Source of the DNA: Histomonas meleagridis
Taxonomy: Eukaryota; Parabasalia; Tritrichomonadida; Dientamoebidae
DNA length: 64,000 nucleotides
NCBI GenBank assembly: GCA_020186115.1
Contig: WSYJ01000171.1
Span: forward strand, 208,083-272,082
Direction of reading: 5' to 3'
Part shown: positions 19,288-29,807 of the stretch, in pieces
How the letters are laid out: every line of letters begins with the position of its first letter
Position numbering within the stretch: position 1 is the first letter of the stretch
Program-made: the position numbers and the translations under genes
The notes under the pieces: generated by a model
The model's database searches: none
The model's input: only the letters and a program-made list of their open reading frames with translations
What the model was told of the DNA's origin: nothing

Positions 19288-20892
19288 ATGAGGTCAGTCT
19301 CCGTCCCACTTAAGATTCCATTACCACAAAGAAAGAACTCACTCGGGAGGATCATTACCAGCTATGGATCACTTCCGAGGAAAGTTTATATATTAGCACC
19401 AGTCAAAACAAAAATGTCAATAAGTCCTTCTCCGATCAAATATGAACCACCACAGCCTAATGTTAAGTCATCCATCAGGAAAGACGATCAACCAGATGTA
19501 TCAGATTATAAAAATATTCCAGCACATCTTCCACCAATAGACTCATCAAAGTTTGCGAATGTTTTTAGCCAAAAGATCAGAGTTTGTTCATACATTTGTG
19601 ATTTTTCAGATGATCAAGCAGATATAGATTTGAAAAAATTAAAGAAGTCATATCTTGAAGAAATTATTGCTCTGATTAATTCACAAGCGCTCTCCTCCAA
19701 AATCACGAAAGTATATGTTTCAGATATTATCAAAATGTGTCAACGAAATTTAAGTTATGACTTTAATAGCAAGCGTACGCGTTACTTCACAGAAGGAGGA
19801 ACATTATCAGTGTCACCTATTCCAGACCATCCTAACTCACACCTCCCGCTCATCTATAAAGTGTTAGCGCTTACGTATCACGTCTTTGGCAAGTACGATG
19901 ACATCTTTAATTTCGAATTCATTCGAACACTTTTCCAATATTTACGTTCGAGTAATGTTAAAGAGCGGAAAACAGTATCCACCATTCTTGAGCATTATAT
20001 TTTTTGTAGCAAGCAGCACAAAGATTTGATATATCCGATGTTAATTCAAGAGCTCGAATCTTCTAATTATAATTCATCGCCACCATTTTCTATTGGCGTT
20101 GTATTAGAACTTTTTTATCATATTTTCCAACGATTTATTATCAGTAATCAAGAGTTCAGTGAATTATTTAATGAAATACTTCGAATTCTTCGTCATCCAT
20201 ATTTTTGTATGTTCTCAGATGAATATCGGTGTTTAATTGACTTTCTTACAGATGTCAGTCCGAACATTTTGCCGCGCGTTGTCAGCAGCATCATCCAGCA
20301 CTGGCCGATGACAGACAGCAACAAAGAGACTATTTTTATCTATTTGACGTTAGATTTAATACCTAAAATGAAAGTCAAAACACTTTCACCATTTATTAAT
20401 CGAATCTTTTCTATTTATGGGCACTGTACGTCATCGCTCTCGCTTCAAGTTTCTGAAGCAGCGATCAAATTGTGGACGATCACTAAGTTCGAAAATGTAA
20501 TTTATGAATTTTCAGCACAAGCAATTACATTTATGTTTGAACCAATTCTGAACGCATCGAAAGAGCACTGGTCGAAGCAAATTCGTGAATATGCAGAACA
20601 AGTTCTTCGTATTATGCCGCGTATTAACCCGCGGGCGTTCCGGAGTAAGTGCAGCACGAACGAAAGTAACGACAACAACGAACTGAAGAAATGGGCACTG
20701 ATAGCGCGGACAGCATCGAAGAACGACCGCGACATCAACTTGGGGAACAAACTGTCTGAAATCACAGTCATCTTCAGCAAGGACAACATCCGCGACAACA
20801 AGCAGAGGTCAGTGAGAAGAAACTCAACGATACAGTCAATACAACTCACAAAGCCGTCGACTTATGACCATCGATTGTTTTGTATGAAGTAA
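19288..20892 (+). CDS. PP2A regulatory subunit B56 (PPP2R5 family), intact copy
   Basis: 534 residues with an ATG start. The N-terminal ~90 residues are basic and P/S-rich. The B56 HEAT-like superhelix follows (about 90-455) with family stretches KVLALTYHVFGKYDDIFN, RSSNVKERKTVSTILEHY, YRCLIDFLTDVSPNILPRVV, VLELFYHIFQRFI and EAAIKLWTI. The C-terminal ~60 residues are basic. B56 subunits direct the PP2A catalytic dimer to substrates carrying LxxIxE motifs and act in mitosis and signalling. The central ~1.26 kb is almost identical to the inverted broken copy at 11.2-12.8 kb, while both ends have diverged, which suggests gene conversion. Confidence 0.9.
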   Translation: MRSVSVPLKIPLPQRKNSLGRIITSYGSLPRKVYILAPVKTKMSISPSPIKYEPPQPNVKSSIRKDDQPDVSDYKNIPAHLPPIDSSKFANVFSQKIRVCSYICDFSDDQADIDLKKLKKSYLEEIIALINSQALSSKITKVYVSDIIKMCQRNLSYDFNSKRTRYFTEGGTLSVSPIPDHPNSHLPLIYKVLALTYHVFGKYDDIFNFEFIRTLFQYLRSSNVKERKTVSTILEHYIFCSKQHKDLIYPMLIQELESSNYNSSPPFSIGVVLELFYHIFQRFIISNQEFSELFNEILRILRHPYFCMFSDEYRCLIDFLTDVSPNILPRVVSSIIQHWPMTDSNKETIFIYLTLDLIPKMKVKTLSPFINRIFSIYGHCTSSLSLQVSEAAIKLWTITKFENVIYEFSAQAITFMFEPILNASKEHWSKQIREYAEQVLRIMPRINPRAFRSKCSTNESNDNNELKKWALIARTASKNDRDINLGNKLSEITVIFSKDNIRDNKQRSVRRNSTIQSIQLTKPSTYDHRLFCMK

Positions 20893-21365
20893 TGTTTATA
20901 TTTGTAAAATTATTTTCATGTGTTATATCGTTTTTTGTATATCATTTCAAATGTTTTATCTTCGGTAATTTCATGTAAATCCATTTGGAACGCGAAGAAG
21001 CAAAACAAAAATTCTCTTTGACAAACACTATTCTCAAGTATTTATAATTGAGAAGAATCACAAGAAATTAAGAAGTTTACAGGGCACTTTTTGAGCAAAG
21101 AGAAAAAACTAATCAACTTTTCAATACTTTACGAGAAAATTGTCATGTCAGCAAAATTGCATAACAACGTTTACATGTGCGCATACTTAAATTACACAAA
21201 AGAGTTTGGCGAATGTAATGAGAAAAGAGAAATTCAAGTTACCATTTGAAGAACAATACCAAAAAGTTATTAAATTTTGTTGAGTTAGCAAACTATCAAA
21301 AAGGTTAAAAGAATTTTTACGTCTTTACTAAAGTCAAATCGAATTTCAATTTATATAAGTTCGTT
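20893..21365. other. Intergenic between convergent genes
   Basis: AT-rich; no gene, repeat or motif seen. Confidence 0.5.
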
Positions 21366-22601
21366 TTAGTAATCATCGCCTCTGCTCAACACCTCCTTAT
21401 GTGTTGGCAACAATATGAACGAGTGCTCGAACTGCGCCACGTGGCATCCCTTTACATCCGACAGCGAGGGATACTCGATGACAGCTCTACATTCGCACAG
21501 CTGCCTCAAGCTGATTTGGTATTTCTTCTCGCCGATATAATCTATAAACCTCGGGCAAAACGCTAGTGTCGAAAAGTTGTCTTGTAATGTCTTAAGAAGC
21601 TTACGCTGTGTCACTGTGCGTGGCGTAGGTGGGTGCGGATTCACCATGTAATGACTCAAGTTATCGCCTTGGTCATGAACGCGTCCTTTTCCAGTCGTTC
21701 CGAATGTTTCGCATGCGTACAGTTCGCCCTCTTCCATCTTCTCGGCACTTCCGCCTCGGCAAATGGGAACAGATTTGCCAGCATGGATTGTGTATGGCTT
21801 CATTAAATGACCACTGAGATTAGAAACAGGTCGAATTTGATACCTTTTGCCATTGATTTCATATGATGATGCATTGAATACTTCTTCAATTGCATCACCA
21901 ATGTCACAAAGTCGAACATCAATACCAGCTGTACGGATTCCAACATTGGTGGCTTCCTTGGCTGCATCTAAAAGTGGTTTGTATTTTTCGTCAAAGCAAA
22001 CTGTGAATGCTGAATCAATTATATTACCATTGATGTTGACACCAAAATCAATCTTCATGACGTCGTCGGGCTTAAGAACACGGCCATCATTGTGATTAGG
22101 GGTGTAGTGAGCTGCACAATTATTTATGGAACAGCCACATGGAAAGGCTAAGCCACGTGTGATTGGTTGGTAGCCAGTAAGACGACGAACGGCTTCTTCG
22201 ATTTGTTGACACATTTCATAGAGATTAACACCAGGTTTGATGATGTATTGCATTGCCCAATGACGAACACGACGATGAACTTCAGCTGCTTCACGAAGAT
22301 CTGGCACAACGCTTGACATATATTCAAGCCTTTCTATTTCTTTCAATTCAGCAGAAGTTGTCCGATATCCGTTATTCTCATTATATACTTGAATCTCAAT
22401 TTCTGGGAATTCTCGATTAGGGAATGAAACAGATGGAGCTTCAGGCAAATTTGGAAGCTCGAGTGCAGAAGGATGATTATCTGGCTTAACTTCTTGCTTT
22501 ACTTCTTGTTTTTTGCTTTGGTTAGCTTTAGCAGCTGCCATAAGGAATTCAAGATCATCCTCTTCGTTTGTTTCTTGTTTCTTTCCTTTTTTACCAGGCA
22601 T
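21366..22601 (-). CDS. METAP2: Methionine aminopeptidase 2
   Basis: 411 residues with an ATG start. A short acidic/lysine-rich N-terminal extension precedes the catalytic pita-bread domain. The five metal-ligand positions are visible: Asp185 (KIDFG), Asp196 (IIDSAF), His265 (SGHLMKPY), Glu298 (ETFG) and Glu392 (QFEHS). The substrate/inhibitor-contact His165 (NNCAAHYTPN) is also present. The C-terminus ends in SRGDDY as in other eukaryotic type 2 enzymes. It removes initiator methionine co-translationally in the cytosol. His165 is the equivalent of the residue alkylated by fumagillin-type inhibitors, so sensitivity is expected from the family. Confidence 0.97.
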   Translation of the reverse strand: MPGKKGKKQETNEEDDLEFLMAAAKANQSKKQEVKQEVKPDNHPSALELPNLPEAPSVSFPNREFPEIEIQVYNENNGYRTTSAELKEIERLEYMSSVVPDLREAAEVHRRVRHWAMQYIIKPGVNLYEMCQQIEEAVRRLTGYQPITRGLAFPCGCSINNCAAHYTPNHNDGRVLKPDDVMKIDFGVNINGNIIDSAFTVCFDEKYKPLLDAAKEATNVGIRTAGIDVRLCDIGDAIEEVFNASSYEINGKRYQIRPVSNLSGHLMKPYTIHAGKSVPICRGGSAEKMEEGELYACETFGTTGKGRVHDQGDNLSHYMVNPHPPTPRTVTQRKLLKTLQDNFSTLAFCPRFIDYIGEKKYQISLRQLCECRAVIEYPSLSDVKGCHVAQFEHSFILLPTHKEVLSRGDDY

Positions 22602-22673
22602 TAAAAAAAATGTTTTTCCAAAATAACTTTTTCAGTTCATGTTGTGGTCATATCACTTTTGATCGAAAATTAA

Positions 22674-22680
22674 AACCGTT
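22674..22680. promoter_or_regulatory. Shared Myb-like site (AACCGTT)
   Basis: Single site in the 98-bp interval between MetAP2 (minus) and the next gene (plus), 26 bp before the plus-strand ATG. Confidence 0.45.
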
Positions 22681-22699
22681 TGTCTTTGTACGTTACTAA

Positions 22700-23344
22700 A
22701 TGGGAGATGTTTGGGACAGATTGTTTATGGATTCTATAAACTCTAGGAAAAGAAAAACGCCAATATCTAAACCTCGAAGAATAGAAGAAAGAAATAAATC
22801 ACCTAGTAAAATTAAAACTAATCATGTATTTTCAGATTTGAATACTTTTGAAACACCTCCTTCGCTTTCAACAACAACAATTATTAGTAACCAATCTATG
22901 AATGCAAAAATTCAAAATAAAAAGCCTTTTTATAGACCTATATCTGCACTTCTAAATGAAGATGATATCATTTTAAATTATAAAAATGAAAAGAATAAGA
23001 CACCAATAAAGCCATTTAGGAGTTCTCGTTCAGTGACACCACGAAATCATACATATACCAAAACATCAGATCTAAAACTTAATTTAGAATCATTACGTCG
23101 TCAAATAGCTTCGAGTAAACAACGAACAAGATCCCAAATATCTTCAAATTCCATTGCTAGTGATATGCTTTTTGACGAATATACAAAAAACATAAAATCA
23201 GAAGAAAAGAAAGAAGAAGAAATTCACCAACAACTCGGCCCCACAAAAATGTTATCAAAGACAGGCGTTTGTTGGGAGCATTATGGGTATCCGAATTGCA
23301 TGCCATTCATTCTGGATCCTGAGAACAGCCATTTGTTTAAATGA
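22700..23344 (+). CDS. Hypothetical basic, mostly disordered protein
   Basis: 214 residues with an ATG start. It opens with MGDVWDRLFMDSINSRKRK and continues with an S/T/K/P-rich low-complexity body and one short predicted helix (LNLESLRRQIASSKQ). The C-terminus is more ordered (GPTKMLSKTGVCWEHYGYPN) with two Cys, Trp and aromatic residues, and may be the functional part. I do not recognise the family. The promoter is shared with MetAP2. Confidence 0.65.
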   Translation: MGDVWDRLFMDSINSRKRKTPISKPRRIEERNKSPSKIKTNHVFSDLNTFETPPSLSTTTIISNQSMNAKIQNKKPFYRPISALLNEDDIILNYKNEKNKTPIKPFRSSRSVTPRNHTYTKTSDLKLNLESLRRQIASSKQRTRSQISSNSIASDMLFDEYTKNIKSEEKKEEEIHQQLGPTKMLSKTGVCWEHYGYPNCMPFILDPENSHLFK

Positions 23345-24161
23345 TTACAAATTTTGTTTTTCTTATAATAGAAAAATTTTTTTGCATCAACAAATCAAAA
23401 TTGGAACTTCTAATGCTGAAATACCATTGAAATTCCAAATAATGATATTTTATAGTTAATAACTAATTGGATATTATGACGCAATTTAAGAACGATTCGA
23501 ACTGCTAAATTCTTAAATTGTTAAATGATTTTTATGTAAACTTTATTTAGAATCAAAACCCGCTCACATCATGTTTTTGATATTTTCTTTTATGATTTTA
23601 AAATTATAAAATTTACACTCATTTTTATATATAAATTCATTTTATTTTAGATTAAGACATCTATATTTTGATAATATATGATCATGCGTTTCTTTGAAAT
23701 TAACTAAATAATTAATTTTCTCACGCCCAATATTTATCTATTATACTCTTATCTTTTTTATGATTTTATATCTATATCTCAATGAGTCTATTATATATAA
23801 AAATGGTGAAAATACTTTTGAATAAGTGAAAAATTATAATTCATTTTGATATTTTGTTTTATTAAAATTAAAAGTTATTTTGTGATTCTTTAAATTTTTT
23901 AATTATAAAATTCATACAATTTTCAGAATATTTATATGTAAGTTATTAAATAGTATTTTTTTTACTTTAACATTATTTTTAAATAATTTGTTGGTTTGTT
24001 ACGCTTCCCACGCCACGCCACGCGAATCTTGTTTAGAATCAAATTGAATTTATTCTTTTGATATTTGCAAGAGATATTTATCTAATCAGATAAAAAAAAT
24101 TCTTTAAAAGATATTCACAAAGCTTAAGTGATTAATATTTTTTATTTTAAATAACTCACTA
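23345..24161. other. Intergenic between convergent genes
   Basis: Extremely AT-rich 0.8 kb. A short GC-rich island (CACGCCACGCCACGCG near 24008) stands out but has no recognisable role. No gene seen. Confidence 0.5.
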
Positions 24162-25055
24162 TCAATTATGTCTGTGAGCAAAGTATGTGTTAAGTCTTGA
24201 TTCAGAGACGCCGCTTTTGTTGTGTCCACCTCGGAATCCACCTCTGATTCTTCTTCCGCCTCGCATTGGGTGATTTCCTTTCCCTCTGATGTTTGGCTTT
24301 TTGTCCTTCTTATTTTTGGGATTTGGTGGTTCTTCGTCTCCGCCTTCTTTATTTTCTGTGTCTTCATCGTTGAGGATTTTGAGTGATTTCTCGATACTTC
24401 CGTCAGCTTCTACTTCGACATATGGAAATGCTCCTTTCTGTTGAATAAGATATATCTTCGATGTCTCATCGGCATAAGCTGAAAGTTGTTCACTTGTAAG
24501 ATGTCCTCCATTTTCTTCGGCAAGTTTCGCATACTTTTTGTCAATTTCATCAAGTTGTTGTTCTAATGCTTCACGCTCTTTAGCACTTTCTTCTGCTTCA
24601 CGACGACGCTTTCGTTTACGTGCTGTTTCTGTGTTACGTTCTTCACCTTCTACACGTCGTGGGTTACTTTGAATTAAGCTAAAACCTTTTTGCTCATGAC
24701 GAAAATTATATCTTTTTTCAAATTCAAGACCAGAATCTATATCTTCAAGATCTTCATCTGGACTAACCTCGTCAGTTTCTGCGTTTCCTTTACCTTCCCA
24801 TTTGCGCTCGCTGAAAAATTTTGATAAAAATTTATCTGTCTCATCTTGTGGATCTGCAGCAGAAATTTTTTCTAATGCATCTTTATTTTCTTTGGTCAAT
24901 TTTTCTTTGTCTCCTTCTTTCAATTCACTTTCGACTGATACTTCATCATCTTTAGCATTTCCTGTTATTGCCTTCATCAAAGCAACGTTGATTGCACGAT
25001 CGGCTTCAATTGATAATTCATGAGCGCTGTCATCTTCGCTCGAAGAATCAGACAT
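24162..25055 (-). CDS. KRI1-like ribosome-biogenesis protein
   Basis: About 297 residues from the ATG at 25055 (the longer frame begins at TTG). The N-terminus is acidic and serine-rich. It is followed by FLSKFFSERKWEG and, after an acidic stretch, the block EFEKRYNFRHEQ...SNPRRVEGEERNTETARKRK. This order matches the KRI1 family (FERKYNFRFEE, then a PR-V-x-E segment and a basic helix). A long charged coiled-coil region precedes an RG-rich C-terminus (MRGGRRIRGGFRGG) in place of the usual C-terminal KRI1 domain. KRI1 acts in 40S/18S rRNA maturation in the nucleolus. The RGG tail would suit RNA binding. Confidence 0.6.
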   Translation of the reverse strand: MSDSSSEDDSAHELSIEADRAINVALMKAITGNAKDDEVSVESELKEGDKEKLTKENKDALEKISAADPQDETDKFLSKFFSERKWEGKGNAETDEVSPDEDLEDIDSGLEFEKRYNFRHEQKGFSLIQSNPRRVEGEERNTETARKRKRRREAEESAKEREALEQQLDEIDKKYAKLAEENGGHLTSEQLSAYADETSKIYLIQQKGAFPYVEVEADGSIEKSLKILNDEDTENKEGGDEEPPNPKNKKDKKPNIRGKGNHPMRGGRRIRGGFRGGHNKSGVSESRLNTYFAHRHN

Positions 25056-25177
25056 TTTGGTCGACAAAAATTCAATGGAAAATAACCGGCGTTAACAGAA
25101 ATGATTTCAGAGAAACTTTCTAAACTTTTTCATAATCTATTTAAAATAAGGGTTATTCTATAAACACATTTGTTTGG

Positions 25178-26422
25178 ATGAGCACACAACATTCTGTGTC
25201 ATCTGAGGAAAAAAATTTAAATCAAAACTCAGTGCCAAATGAGTGGGATATATTTCTATCAATTAATAAAACAATTTTTAACTTAAATAAAGAAAATATT
25301 GAAAAATCAGCAAGTTTTATTTTTAATGAATATTCTAATATTTATCCAGTAACTTTCAGAAGGGTTATCAGTCAAATGATATATATATTATTTGTTATAA
25401 ATATAAATAATTATGATATATATTTTCATTTTATTAAGGAATTAAAAAAACTTGATGATGAAAACAAAAATAATTTTTTTGATGTGTTTTTAAATTATCT
25501 TCTTAATATACGTGCACATGAATCATATTTTATTCTTGAAAATATGATAAGAAACAATATGCTTGAGTTAAAAAACTTTAAATGTAAAAAGAATCCATAT
25601 TTTATACATTATATGTCAGAACAAAAAAGACAAATGTTAATTAAAGAAGGAAAGTTAAATCAAATAATAGATAATTATGAAGAACTATCAAAAAATGATT
25701 TTGAACTTCATAAGAAATTAATTAAAGAAGGAACAAATCCAAATGAAATTGCAAAGATAATTCGTAATGACGAAATAGAAAAACTTCAAGAAATATCATC
25801 ACAATCAAAATTTGATTTTAATCAAACAATTAAACCATCATTCTATGAAAGATGTTCATTTATTAATCAAGAAGAAGTTACATTAATTGATTATGCAGCA
25901 TTTTTTGGATCAGTGAAATGTTTTAAATATTTACTTATGAATGGTTCTAAAATAGATAATACAGGTAACTATGCAGTTGCAGGTGGAAATGAAGAAATCA
26001 TTCATTTATGTGAACAAAATCATTCAACATTTTTTGGTTCATATGAAACAGCAATTATGTTTCATCGAAATGATATTTTTAAATATCTTTATGAAAATAA
26101 AATTGTTGAAATTAATAATATAGAAAAATTAGGAAAATTTTGTGTTTCATATTATAATGATGAAATTTTAATATTTTTACGCGAAAATGGAATGAAAATA
26201 TCCGAAAATATTATTAATAGATCAGCAAAAATTGGCAACTTATATATTGCAAAACATTTTCTGAAAGAATATGCAATACCAAATAATATCATTGTTTATT
26301 CATCAAAATCAGAAAATATAGAAGTAGTTAAATCAATTCTTGAACAAAAAGGAATTAATATTAATGCTATAGATAAAATTTATTTTAATAATTTTATATT
26401 TCAAAATAATATTTGGAAATAA
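25178..26422 (+). CDS. DUF3447-type ankyrin-repeat protein
   Basis: 414 residues with an ATG start, 122 bp from the divergent KRI1-like gene. It has the same architecture as the 503-1735 protein. The N-terminal ~160 residues differ considerably between the two, but from EELSKNDFELHKKLIKEG through FKYLYENKI (about 25678-26110) they are almost identical in DNA. The last repeat (KGININAI) runs into the AT-rich spacer and stops at IFQNNIWK. Ankyrin units continue downstream in other frames (26438 onward), so the annotated end may not be the biological end. No enzymatic motif. Confidence 0.75.
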   Translation: MSTQHSVSSEEKNLNQNSVPNEWDIFLSINKTIFNLNKENIEKSASFIFNEYSNIYPVTFRRVISQMIYILFVININNYDIYFHFIKELKKLDDENKNNFFDVFLNYLLNIRAHESYFILENMIRNNMLELKNFKCKKNPYFIHYMSEQKRQMLIKEGKLNQIIDNYEELSKNDFELHKKLIKEGTNPNEIAKIIRNDEIEKLQEISSQSKFDFNQTIKPSFYERCSFINQEEVTLIDYAAFFGSVKCFKYLLMNGSKIDNTGNYAVAGGNEEIIHLCEQNHSTFFGSYETAIMFHRNDIFKYLYENKIVEINNIEKLGKFCVSYYNDEILIFLRENGMKISENIINRSAKIGNLYIAKHFLKEYAIPNNIIVYSSKSENIEVVKSILEQKGININAIDKIYFNNFIFQNNIWK

Positions 26423-26437
26423 TTTAAAATATTTGAA

Positions 26438-26880
26438 ACAGCACTTATAATAGCATCACAAAATGATAATATAGAAATAGTTGAATTACTTCTTGAACAA
26501 AAAGGAATTGATATTAATGCTAAAGATTTTATTAATTTGTTTTATTTGAATTTTATTTTAATAATTTCAGATTTCAAAATAATATTTGGAAATTATTCAA
26601 AATATTTTGGACAGCACTTATAGAAGCATCTTTAAATGGTCATACAGAAATAGTTAAATTACTTCTTGAACAAGAAGGAATTGATATTAATGCCAAAGAT
26701 ATTTATTTGTTTTATTTAAAATTGATTTTAATAATTTGATATTTCAAAATAATATTTGGAAATTATTTAAATTATTTAAAACAGCACTTATGTATGCATC
26801 TATAAAAAATAGAATAGAAATGGTTAAATTACTTCTTGAACAAGAAGGAATTGATATTAATGCAAAAAATAAGCAGCATT
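26438..26880 (+). repeat. Ankyrin-unit array after the second DUF3447 gene
   Basis: Three units with ACAGCACT at 26438, 26611 and 26781 (spacing 173 and 170 bp). Each has an open ankyrin segment (for example TALIIASQNDNIEIVELLLE) and an AT-rich spacer that changes the frame. The array ends at NAKNKQH* just before the (AAT)n tract. Confidence 0.8.
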
Positions 26881-26901
26881 AAGTATTGATTAAGGTAAAT
26901 G

Positions 26902-27223
<322 letters not shown>

Positions 27224-27333
27224 TTTAAAAGAAATTAAACTAAGTTTCAATAAGTTAGTAAAAACTCTATTAAAAAGGGTAAGTTTCCTCGGAATTAAAT
27301 CGAATTTTTCCTTCTTGTTTTGGCACTTTTTAT

Positions 27334-27870
27334 ATGCGCGAAGAAAAAAACCCAATTCCACAATTACTTGTAACAGAAGCGATACGTGAGTTAATGAATA
27401 GATACGAAGGTCTGGCAGATAGAGACAAACATATTTTTAATCAAATTTTTAATTTTGGAAAGAAACCAGGATTTGCTTTAATAGCGCAATTATGTCGAAC
27501 AGGACTCGACTATGACACTGCTGAAGACGCCTGTAAGTATGTTGCAACAAAATTTTCCCAGACTGTATTTGGAATTCAAGCTAAACTTATTTTCAATTCA
27601 ACAGATAAAACTTTTCAACTTCAATTTACAGATAAGTTACCATCTTGGTTTGATTCACTTGTTGTACCTGGGAAGCAAACACAGCAGGATGATTTTTGGA
27701 TTAAAGCATATGCACATTTTATTTCTGGAGTTTTTTCTGGTGCTCTTTTACAGTTTGGTTATAAAGTAACTATGAGTAACAAGGACGATGACAAGCTTGG
27801 TAAGCCTCTTTGTTTGAGCTTTTGCTATGAAAAACTTTTGGGAACATGGGAATTCTCATCTAACTACTAA
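27334..27870 (+). CDS. Bet3-superfamily TRAPP complex subunit (Trs31/TRAPPC5-like)
   Basis: 178 residues with an ATG start 112 bp after the microsatellite. The layout fits the Bet3/Trs31/Trs33 fold: an amphipathic helix region (NQIFNFGKKPGFALIAQLCR), a helix-strand middle (DACKYVATKFSQTVFGIQAKLIFN, comparable to the TRAPPC5 segment before FGKEAD), then YAHFISGVFSGALLQFGYKV, the typical helix of Bet3-type proteins that is followed by a final strand. TRAPP complexes are Rab1/Rab11 exchange factors and tethers at the Golgi. Which subunit this is remains uncertain. Confidence 0.5.
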   Translation: MREEKNPIPQLLVTEAIRELMNRYEGLADRDKHIFNQIFNFGKKPGFALIAQLCRTGLDYDTAEDACKYVATKFSQTVFGIQAKLIFNSTDKTFQLQFTDKLPSWFDSLVVPGKQTQQDDFWIKAYAHFISGVFSGALLQFGYKVTMSNKDDDKLGKPLCLSFCYEKLLGTWEFSSNY

Positions 27871-28239
27871 AGTAAAAACGATTTTATTTACTTAATAAAG
27901 TGCTTAACTTTTGTTGTATGTATACATAAGTATCATCTTAATTGAGGATAAGACACTTAATCAAACCATCAATATTAGTAATGTAATTATACATATGTAA
28001 ACATGAGTATATTCTTTTATAATGACACAAACAAATTGATATAATTATACAAATATAATGAAAATGATTTATATAAACTGCTAGAAGAATTGTACATAAC
28101 TTATTCTTTTATAAGTATTCAAATTAGGAAAATGTTTAAAGTTTTCTTATTTCGATATCATTTGTGTGAAAATTTGTAGTTTCTCTATGTACATATGTTT
28201 ATTCATCAAAAATTTTACTATTTTTATTAATCCAAAAAT
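27871..28239. other. Intergenic between convergent genes
   Basis: AT-rich; nothing recognisable. Confidence 0.5.
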
Positions 28240-29301
28240 TCAAAGTTCGGCCACTTGATGTACCTCATGAGTATCGTACGAGTGGTCATCCTCGTCACTC
28301 ATTTCGTGTGCTTCCTCTTCCTCTTCTTCTATAGGTTTTGTTGCTGGCTTCTTTTCGAACAATGAAACCGCTAATGAACCACAAAGAAGAAGAACTCCAA
28401 TCACCGAAATTACAATTTCCCAAGCAGCATAACCATTCCAATCGCCCATGATAGCGACGCCAACAATAACACCAACAATCATTTGCCCAAATGGTACAAG
28501 ATTTGCAGCAAATGCTCCGACATTTTTACAAATGTACATTAATCCATAAACAGCAACGCCGGATACAAGAAAGCCAATGAGAATCGGCCACATCCATGCT
28601 TTGGCAGGCGCTTGGCGAACGTTCTTCGCAAAGTTCTTAGGGCCATCCTTGATGAGACCAAATATCAATTCAAAAATTGTTGATGCTAAAAGTTGAATGG
28701 AGCTGCTGATGCCAGGATCAACGTTTGGAGTCTTGACTTTGAAAAGGACTGGAGCTGCACCGAAAGAAAACATCGCAATGAGGGTGAGGATATATCCAAT
28801 GGCCATATCTTTGGCACTCGTACTTCCGAGATTGAGAAAGTTTGGAACCGCAGAAACACCAACACCAACTAAAGCAAGAATAAATGCAATAATCTTTTGG
28901 CATGTAAACTTTTCTTCTGGTAATATAAATATGGATAAAATTGAACCAAAAATTGGTACAAATGGTTGCATGATTTGGACAATTGAAGATGCAACGAACT
29001 CTTGTGCAATGGCTGTCAAACAATGTGGTATACCAAGGTTTAGTAAACCACCAAAGCATAACCATAATATTGGAACAATTCCACTATGAAAGTGTGCTAT
29101 GGCAACTTGCTTATAGTTTTTGTCACATAGCGCCATGATAATGCAAACCCCGACCATGAAGATAAGACCAAATAACATTCTAAATGTTTGAAAAACTCCT
29201 GCTGTAAAATCTTTAAGAGCTTGGGAAACACCTGCATATGATGCACCGTAAAGAATAGAGCTTACAATGAAGCAAATAATAGAGGGGATGCTCCATTTCA
29301 T
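28240..29301 (-). CDS. Ten-helix drug/metabolite transporter (EamA/DMT superfamily)
   Basis: 353 residues from the ATG at 29301 (the longer frame starts at TTG). About ten hydrophobic helices fall into two five-helix halves, each ending in a G/P-rich helix (VQIMQPFVPIFGSILSIF; VPFGQMIVGVIVGVAIM). This is the EamA-type repeat of the DMT superfamily. The acidic cytosolic tail (EEEEEEAHEMSDEDDH) has no sorting motif I can name. Substrates of such proteins range from nucleotide sugars to amines, and cannot be predicted here. Confidence 0.75.
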   Translation of the reverse strand: MKWSIPSIICFIVSSILYGASYAGVSQALKDFTAGVFQTFRMLFGLIFMVGVCIIMALCDKNYKQVAIAHFHSGIVPILWLCFGGLLNLGIPHCLTAIAQEFVASSIVQIMQPFVPIFGSILSIFILPEEKFTCQKIIAFILALVGVGVSAVPNFLNLGSTSAKDMAIGYILTLIAMFSFGAAPVLFKVKTPNVDPGISSSIQLLASTIFELIFGLIKDGPKNFAKNVRQAPAKAWMWPILIGFLVSGVAVYGLMYICKNVGAFAANLVPFGQMIVGVIVGVAIMGDWNGYAAWEIVISVIGVLLLCGSLAVSLFEKKPATKPIEEEEEEAHEMSDEDDHSYDTHEVHQVAEL

Positions 29302-29807
29302 TTCTTTCCTTTGTCGAAAAGATGAATTGGACAGCCAAAATCCAGGTCGATTCAAAATGGTGTTGATTTTCTATCAAAAAATTGAATAAAACGTTTTATC
29401 GTTTTTGTGGTTTGGCTGCGTTGATTCATTTTTAGGAAAAAATGACGTTTTTAGTTGATTTATAAGAAATTAAATAAAATAATTACACATCCTGCTTTAA
29501 TAGCAAATATTTAAGAAAAATATTACATAATAAATGATATATTCCGATTTTTAAGTTGGGACATGGTCGTGAAAAAATTCACACCGGATAAACGGTCATT
29601 GTTAGCGACTGTTTTTTACCACCACCTGGCTATGAAAAATCAGAAACACTTTTGAATGCAAAACCGCATAATGAATGTTCAAAAAGAAACCAATACCAAA
29701 TGATATCATAGAAATAATTGAATATGTGTGTTGGAAAATTGAATACTCCTGATGCTTCAGGATTTTTGAGTACATAATCAAAAAGTGCCTTATCAACCCA
29801 AAGGGCG
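29302..29807. other. Divergent intergenic region
   Basis: Between the DMT transporter (minus) and the WD40 gene (plus). AACGGTCAT at 29591-29599 matches the promoter core but lies over 200 bp from either ATG. AAAACGTTTTAT near 29388 is another short palindromic element, close to the transporter start. Confidence 0.45.
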
